The notes beneath the pieces were generated by a model. It searched no databases. It had not been told where the DNA came from and saw only the letters and a list, made by a program, of their open reading frames with translations. A program made the position numbers and the translations under genes. 64,000 nt of DNA from Apricaphanius iberus (lineage: Eukaryota > Chordata > Actinopteri > Cyprinodontiformes > Aphaniidae): positions 806,001 through 870,000 of the forward strand of contig JAPXFQ010002912.1 in the NCBI GenBank assembly GCA_028564705.1, read 5' to 3'. The first letter of the stretch is position 1. The number at the start of each line of letters is the position of its first letter. Below, piece after piece: positions 57,306 through 64,000 of this stretch.

Positions 57306-58379
57306 ATCATACAAATAAACGGAATTTTTATTTATTTTGACGCTTTTTTGATAAGAAGCTGAGAATGGAATTAGAAAACCACCGTAGAACCTCAGCTTTT
57401 TAGGGGAGAGTCGGACCATTGTATTTAGACCTCAAGTCTAAAGATGTAACACGAGCATAAACTTATAATATGAACAATTTAGACCACCCACCATGTTTCA
57501 AAAGCAAAAACAGTCACAATTAAGTACACGAAAAAGGCCCAAAATGGATATTTATAAATGTCTAGACCGTGATATAACTGGAACTGTAAGCATCAAATAC
57601 ATTTATCTATCTTAAATATTTATGTAAATATTAATAAACATTAATAAATTTTTAAACACAAAATAAATAAAAGCATAGATAATTGTAGATTTAAAAATGC
57701 ATTATAAAATAGAACTGAGTATGAGTATTTATTGTTTTCATAGTTCAAAATCATGCAGGTTTGACACGAAAAGGTAATTGGTCTGCAACTGTAAGGGTTT
57801 GCTACATGAGGAAACATAATTCTAAATTAGTTAATTATGTATGTGTGGTATATTTCACTTGAATCCTAATAAGATTCCATAATGTAATTGCTTTATAAAG
57901 TAATACATTGATACCTTTAACATACATTTATTTTTTGATACATGAATTTTTAAGTTAAATAAAACCATAAAAGATAAAAAATGTATTAATGTTGACCCTT
58001 CTACTAAAGAAATATGTAGAATCTATTCTAATGAGAAAAACTAAAACTCCAAAGTATGAAGCAGAATGGAGGTGAAAGGAGAGAAGAGGAGAGTAAAGGT
58101 GAAGATATAAGAAGAAAGAATGACAGAAAGCAGAATCAATCATCAAGTCCTAAATCATCCTTCAATTAAAAAGATGAGTACAGATTAATTTTTCACAGAG
58201 ACAGTTTATTCTCCCAATCTATGTCTATGTTGAAGACCATAGAGGCGGAGCAATCACTCGGCTATGAAACAAAAAAATCATATTGGTCAGAGATCCTTGA
58301 TGTTAAACACACACATTATCTTACAAAGAAAAACAACCCAGCTCAGGTAAATTTAGCAAAAACACATTTGCCACAAGTG
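57306..58379. other. No gene recognised
   Basis: AT-rich noncoding sequence. Confidence 0.4.
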
Positions 58380-58560
58380 ACCTGGTTGGAACAAAGACAT
58401 CAATAAAAGCACATCAAACACACAGTGAAGCATGGTGGTGGCAGCATCATGTTTTTGGGGTGTTGTTCAACAGTTGCAACTGGAGACATAGTGTGATTTT
58501 TCAGCTCAATGGTGGCATAAAGCATACATCGTAATCAGCAAGAGAATAGATTCACCAGAG
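58380..58560 (+). pseudogene. Tc1-type transposase fragment
   Basis: CACAGTGAAGCATGGTGGTG then GCAGCATCATGTTTTTGGGG is the conserved TVKHGGGSIMFWG block of Tc1 transposases, with decayed sequence on both sides. Only this block is clear. Confidence 0.65.
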
Positions 58561-59696
58561 TAAGAGAGAAAAAAAAAAACTAGCTGGAGCAAATACAGCA
58601 ATCTGATTGGGTAGATAGAGGAGACCTGATCAGAGGAGAAACCCTGAGAAAATAAACTCAGAATACCCCATGCCTAATTCAATCTTTTGTTTATTGTTGA
58701 TTTTTGTATGTTTTCTTTCTTCTCTATTTTGGACTGTATGCAGAGGCAAACTCCTAAATGTTCCTGTGTAGAAAGAAAGCATCCGCCTGGATCTACTGAA
58801 AATATATTATCAGACGGCTGTGAAACAAAGAGCAGGTAGAAAGATGATTGATTAGCTGCGGCTGTCCGGCTGACTGAGACTCATTGGCAGCCGTCACTTT
58901 GATGAATTACACTGCTGAGAGAAACACTGCACTCTGATTACAGCCGCCGTGTGGACGCGTTTTTACAGCCTGTATACAGCAGCGTGTTGTGGAGCAGCTA
59001 TGAACTCTGTGTGTGGCTCGCTAGCTGAAATTGCCCTGCAAGGATCGTTTGCAGGGGATGTTGCCAGTTTAGTTCCAATGCTAATCCACCATCAGAGCCA
59101 CCATGTCAGCAGCCCCTAAAATCCTTGTTTAGTATTCATCCTCAGGAAGCACATCATCCCCGCTCAAGGTCCTACTCTGCTCATAAAAACAGAGCGATTT
59201 GTTCATATTTAACAGGCTGGGTGACAGGAGTGAACATTTTCTCTGTCCCGCGGCTCCGTTTATGACAAGATGCACTGAATAATTTAAAGTGGTAAAGGCC
59301 ACAATATGTTTTTTTTTATGTGGTAAAAATGAAATTGTGGGTATTTTATTTAATAAAAACATAATGAGACCTGAGACAAGGTTAGCCCGACTTTTTCTTC
59401 CCCTCTTTTATTGCAAAAGTCGTTTAAAATGAGCAAATTTTATGGCTTTAACTTGTCACTGGGTGTAAAAGATTGTGTTTGCCTTCTATTTAAATTACAC
59501 TCTGGAGCATTTTATGGCACCCTCCACAGTTACTGACATCCTGTTAGCTCAAAAATAGAACGAGTTATTTAAATAAGTCATCTAAAATAACATTATATAA
59601 AAAAAGTACTTTAAAAATAGAGATATGGGGTGCCATTTTAAGTTCAACAGTCAAAAGTTAACAGCAATAATTAGGGATGTTTAGCCTTTCATAAGA
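58561..59696. other. Unique-looking stretch, possible regulatory sequence
   Basis: No transposon ends or exons. 58,790-59,310 is of balanced composition (AGATGATTGATTAGCTGCGG, CTTTGATGAATTACACTG, ACCGTTTATGAC-like words) and looks like a candidate conserved noncoding region. Inference from texture. Confidence 0.3.
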
Positions 59697-59697
59697 G

Positions 59698-59698
<1 letters not shown>

Positions 59699-59763
<65 letters not shown>
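59699..59763 (+). repeat. TAA microsatellite
   Basis: About 21 uninterrupted units of TAA. Confidence 0.95.
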
Positions 59764-59764
<1 letters not shown>

Positions 59765-61999
59765 TTCAAGTTCAAACACTTAGCTTGTTGAATAACTATT
59801 TCATTTACATATTACATATTTAATTTGAAACATATTATTTAGTTAGCTAGCTGAATATTTAGTTTAAAACGGAATATTTTAGAATAGCTATATAAATAGT
59901 TAGCTTCCAACTAAAGATTTGGATATGAACTAAATATTTAGCAAAAATTTAAAATCCGTGCCGAGAACAAGAAGTGGGCTACCAAAATAAAAGCTGGGTT
60001 TTGTGAACCTGTATATAAACTGCTGGTGTCTAACATTTCAGCTTAAAGCTTAAATGAGCTGTTTTAATAGCAATACAGATGTTTACCAATGGATTTGAAG
60101 CAACAGCGAACGCACCAGCAGCAGGAGTATAGAAAGAGGTTCACAGGATCTAGCTTTTGTTTTGATAGTCCACTTTCTCCAAGTGAATTTGCATATTAGC
60201 TTAATATTTAGCTCTAAATGTTAATTTCAAAGCTTTATATTAGATAGCCAATTTATCTGGCTGGCTATAGGTATTTAGATTCAAACTAAATATTTATTTT
60301 ATTACCTTAATATTTAATTTGAAACTGTGATATTATTATATGAGTAAATAACATGAATGCAAATATGACTTAAAAACTAAACCCCCATTTTTTTATTATA
60401 GTGTAGTTTTTATGAATAACTTTATTGAACAAATAGGAAGTTTACAAAACAAAAACAAATGAAGTATAGCCTATAGAAGAATTCAACGGATACAAAATGC
60501 CAGGGCTGTTATATAAATACTCTACATGCAAGTATTTACCTACATGAATTGTTTTAAGAGCCTTATCTTGATAGTCTGATATTGATTTTGTGTAAAGTTA
60601 AACATGTATCTTTTGGTTATTTTTATAAAAACAAAAAAACATAAAACACTTTTCAGTTATTAAGGGAAAATTTGTTTCCAAAGTCAATGTGTGAAGGAGC
60701 AGTACCAGAAAAGATTTGCACGTTTTTTGACGATCCCCTCATGAGTGGTGTTGCCGTAGTGTGATGTCATTGGATTATTGGCAAGCGCAGATCCCCCGAG
60801 CAGATCTGGTACCTACAACGGCACCTCATATAAACTAACGTCATCAGAAGGCATCTGATTTATTGAATATAAACGTGAAAATAGACACAGAATACATTTC
60901 ATCAGCAAAGAAATGCCCCAACTTCCCAGGCAATAAATCACCAAGGACCAGCTTTGAGCTGAGTCACACGTAAGTCAGGATGTGACCCAAGGTGACTCAG
61001 CGCACTCCCAAAAACATTCTTCAGAAAACTAAAAATAGAAGAAGAAAGGGAGTTTCAGTCATAAGATGTAATTTCAAAGCTGCAGTTAAAAACCTCAAAA
61101 ACATTTTCTTTCCAAACAGCGCCCTGTTTTAGCTGGACCTGCAGTGTTAGCCTCCTTCCATGAGAAGCTAAAACATTTCAATGTGTGTGTTTATGAGGCA
61201 GGACAAGTAAGCTCTGTAGCTATCTGTAAATTTACGGCCTAATCTACATTCTTACCCTTGTCTGTGGCCATGAGTCGATGTTAGACCCTGAAAGAACAAG
61301 ATTACGGACAGAAGAGGCGGAAACATTTTTCCAAGATAAGGTGAAGTAGTCAGTCATCTGTGAAATGCTCTGAGGAAAGTTGCTACTCTAATGCTCTGAA
61401 TTTAACTAAATAATGAGGATTGAGCATCAGGCCATGGCTTCCTTCCAAGTAAGACATGTATAGTTGGAAGGAAACAACTTGTACGGCAATTGTAGAAAAA
61501 TAGACTTCATGCGGATCCACATCTGACGAGAATGCTCTGATTGGACTGGACTTTTTTTCATTTTTGCTAAAGCTGTACGAAGTTCACAGTCGATCCACAT
61601 GAAAGCTCATTTCCCCCTAGACACGCATACTGACACAATACAGTTGGCTATATATACTGCAACTCATCTTCCTTTATAGGAGATATTTCAGAGCGCTGCT
61701 GCAGCTGTTGCTTGTCTCTGCCATCAGACCTGCATGTGGGCTCAAAGATTTGTTCAACATGAAAACTTTTTGAAAGTCATCAATTTTCAGCATGCTACAT
61801 ATAGTTAACAAAGAATAATCTGCATTTAATTTACCTGGAATGTTACAACAAAATCCCCACAAAGCAGACTAAACATTGTCCACAGTCCCTGGTTTAAGAT
61901 GTTATCTCCATTGTTGAATCCTGAATCCAGCCGCAGGGAAGTCTCTCTCTCTAGCTGTGCTTAATCATGCAAGGTTTGGATTGTTTTTCTATTGTCTGT
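59764..61999. other. No gene recognised
   Basis: AT-rich sequence. The stretch 59,780-60,320 repeats loosely the words TAGTT, ATATTTAG and GAAAC, as in decayed AT-rich repeats. 60,720-61,010 is of mixed composition, with no assignable feature. Confidence 0.4.
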
Positions 62000-63175
62000 T
62001 TCATCAGTCCTGAGGCTCAGAGAGAGAAACTTTTGCCAAAACTACAATCATTGTCTTTTAATCCTTCTTTAGAAATCAAGAATCTGGGCGTGATTTTTGT
62101 CTCTGAGCTGACTTTTATTCCACACATTAAAAATATTACTAGAATAGGTTTTTATCACCTAAAGAACATCGTTCGGGCCAATATGCAGACGCTAATGCAT
62201 GCTTTTATCACCAGTAGAATCCATTATTGTATTGTTCTGCTTTCTAGTCTTCCCAAAAAGACTACCTCAAGTTTACAGCTTTTACAGAATTCAGCAGCTC
62301 GTGTCCTGATGAAGACCAGGAGGCGGGAGCACATTTCACCGGTCTTACAATCACTGCATTGGCTCCCTGTGTTTTAGGATCGATTTTAAGGTTCTTCTCG
62401 TGGTTTTTAAGTGTCATATTGGTCTTGGGCCTTCTTATCTTTCTGAAATGCTTTGACCATATGAAACTCATGGAGAGGCATCCTTCCATTATTATGGCCC
62501 TCACCTCTGAAACAGGCTGCCAGAGGACCTCAGGGCCGCAGAGAACGTTCATGTATTTTAGAGCAGGCTCAAGACTCACCTTTTTAACCGATCATTATAA
62601 CTGATTATTATTTATTAATATCTGTTTTAATGGCTTTGCGTGTTTTATTTGATAGAATTTTTAGTTTGGTTTTTAACTGGTTATTACTTATTTATCAGCT
62701 TTACATTTTTATCTGATCATATCTTATTATTCTCTTATATTTTATAATTTGGGATGCTATCAGTCTTAACATTTTATCAGTATTTTAATACTTAATCTCA
62801 TTTTCTACTGTTTATTTTAATATTTTAACTTCTTATTTTAATCATTCTTCCAGTGTTTCCTCCATGGGAGCCCTCTGGGAGTCGGCTGTGGCTGCCTGGG
62901 TAGAGGTGGGGGTACCAGCCTTCCCTCCTCTCGGCGCCCTGGGTCGGTGCCTTGGCTGCTGCTGTTGATCTCCTGCTGCTGATGCGGATAGCTCCCATGA
63001 TGGCGTTTCCTGACTCATTTATACTCAGCCCCCTGTTGCTTTTGTTTATTGCTGCTTTTATGTGTGTGTGTGTGTGTGTGGGAGATGGGTTGGATTGGGA
63101 TGGGGTGATCTCTTCATCAAACGGGTTTATTTTTTCAGGAGACGGTTTACAACTTACAAAGTGGAAATTCTTTTT
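62000..63175 (+). pseudogene. L2-type LINE 3' half: reverse-transcriptase C-terminus and 3' part
   Basis: The frame from 62,003 stays open to 62,374 and reads NLGVIFVSELTFIPHIKNIT, FYHLKNIVRANMQTLMHAFI, TSRIHYCIVLLSSLPKKTTS, SLQLLQNSAARVLMKTRR and SPVLQSLHWLPVF. This is the conserved region after the reverse-transcriptase core of fish L2-type LINEs. Beyond a stop, other frames give pieces of the C-terminus (FRAGSRLTFL at 62,555-62,584). The downstream part, including TGGGAGCCCTCTGGGAGTCG and the TG run at 63,060, I recall as the 3' untranslated part of the same LINE. A short deletion near 62,170-62,190 removes residues expected between NIVR and LMHAF. Dead. Confidence 0.75.
63058..63080 (+). 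repeat. TG microsatellite
   Basis: About eleven TG units, inside the 3' part of the L2-type LINE. Confidence 0.85.
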
Positions 63176-64000
63176 AAAAAAATTAATACTTTAAGCCCAT
63201 CTAAAAAATATACAATTGAGGTTTAAGCAAGTCTCCATCACTACAAATACAAAAAATATAATACACTATGAAATAATCAAAAACATGGAGACTACTACAT
63301 TTAAGCCTTAATTATAATCTACCTATATCTAAGATATTAAATGGTGATGAATAACAAATGTTGGTGAGGAGAAGCAGTGGGTTCCTGGGTAATTATCGTT
63401 ATTTATTCTTTTTTGTTAACAGCAGCAAAAAAAAAAATAACATAAAATAAAAAACAGGATGTACTTTCCCTTTTTCTTTTCAGCACCACTGATGAAAACT
63501 ACAATCCAATAAAATAAGACTGAAAGTGGAACAACTTTATTCCTATTTTTTCATCTTCAGCTCCTGGTAAAACAAACGAATTCATAAATTAATAAAATTA
63601 TTCTTGTGTGTTTTGTTTATTTCTTTTTAACAGTTTCGTGTTTTTTTTGTTTGATTTCCAGTGAATCAGAGTTTTTTCCAACTTTTGTCATGTTCCCTTT
63701 AACTTGACAGACATCAATCAGACACAAAACACTGTTTCCCAACACATCAAGTTTATTTATACGTTTAATTAATTGCTGATTTGATATGACGATGGCTCCA
63801 TCTGCTGGATACAAAACATTAAGCTTCCCGAAAAAAAAAATCAAGTGTAGGACTGTTATTCTAATCGTGCTTTATGCCTAATGAAAACACCTGCTCCATG
63901 TAACACATTTGATCTAGAAAACAACAACAGCAACAATTAAAAACAGTAAGAAACAAACAAACAGGCAAACAAATGAAATGAGAAGAATAAAATACCATCA
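63176..64000. other. No gene recognised
   Basis: AT-rich noncoding sequence with several A and T runs and a short AAAC-type tandem (63,950-63,975). Nothing could be assigned. Confidence 0.4.

Noticed and set aside
58221..58406. Small frame before the Tc1 fragment as a host peptide
   Set aside because: It leads straight into decayed Tc1 sequence and has no independent support.

Overview
This window looks like a piece of a teleost fish nuclear genome. It is AT-rich, no long host open reading frame is visible, and it is crowded with interspersed repeats of the kinds that dominate teleost genomes: L2/Rex1-type LINE fragments, Tc1 transposase fragments, a tRNA-type SINE, hAT elements and several MITE families. 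There is no operon structure, CRISPR array, rRNA or convincing functional tRNA. Nearly all short open frames are chance frames or transposon debris. Family names rest on recognised protein and terminal motifs; no database search was possible. The species cannot be fixed.

Layout. 1-10 kb: mostly unassigned sequence with old transposon ends, a 5'-truncated LINE tail (2.69-3.3 kb) lying in an older repeat, and a hAT-like element (8.49-9.52 kb). 10-23 kb: MITEs, a long repeat with a second copy at 45 kb, a SINE, a helix-turn-helix transposase remnant (15.2 kb), a hAT element with near-perfect 8-bp target duplications (22.25-22.79 kb), and quiet stretches that may hold regulatory sequence. 23-37 kb: a 28-G run, a nest of two MITEs whose sister copies lie at 50 and 55 kb, a large palindrome (30.6-30.8 kb) and more repeat copies. 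37-42 kb: the only candidate host gene, read on the minus strand. It has a CpG-rich possible first exon ending near 41,554 and a 66-bp exon at 37,316-37,381 with a good acceptor and start codon; no further exons were found. 43-47 kb: a minus-strand LINE tail beside a Tc1 remnant split by a repeat that is itself split by a 538-bp LTR-like insertion. 47.0-51.0 kb: a hAT element holding both a LINE and a MITE. The LINE keeps an uninterrupted reverse-transcriptase frame, and its 5' end is inverted in the way expected of twin priming. 51-64 kb: further LINE, Tc1 and MITE remnants, a TAA microsatellite and a quiet tail.

The genes here do not form a pathway. The value of the window lies in the readable order of insertions, the candidate two-exon start of an unidentified minus-strand gene, and a few unusual structures (palindrome, G run, LTR-like insert). 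I did not find convincing evidence of a new biological system.
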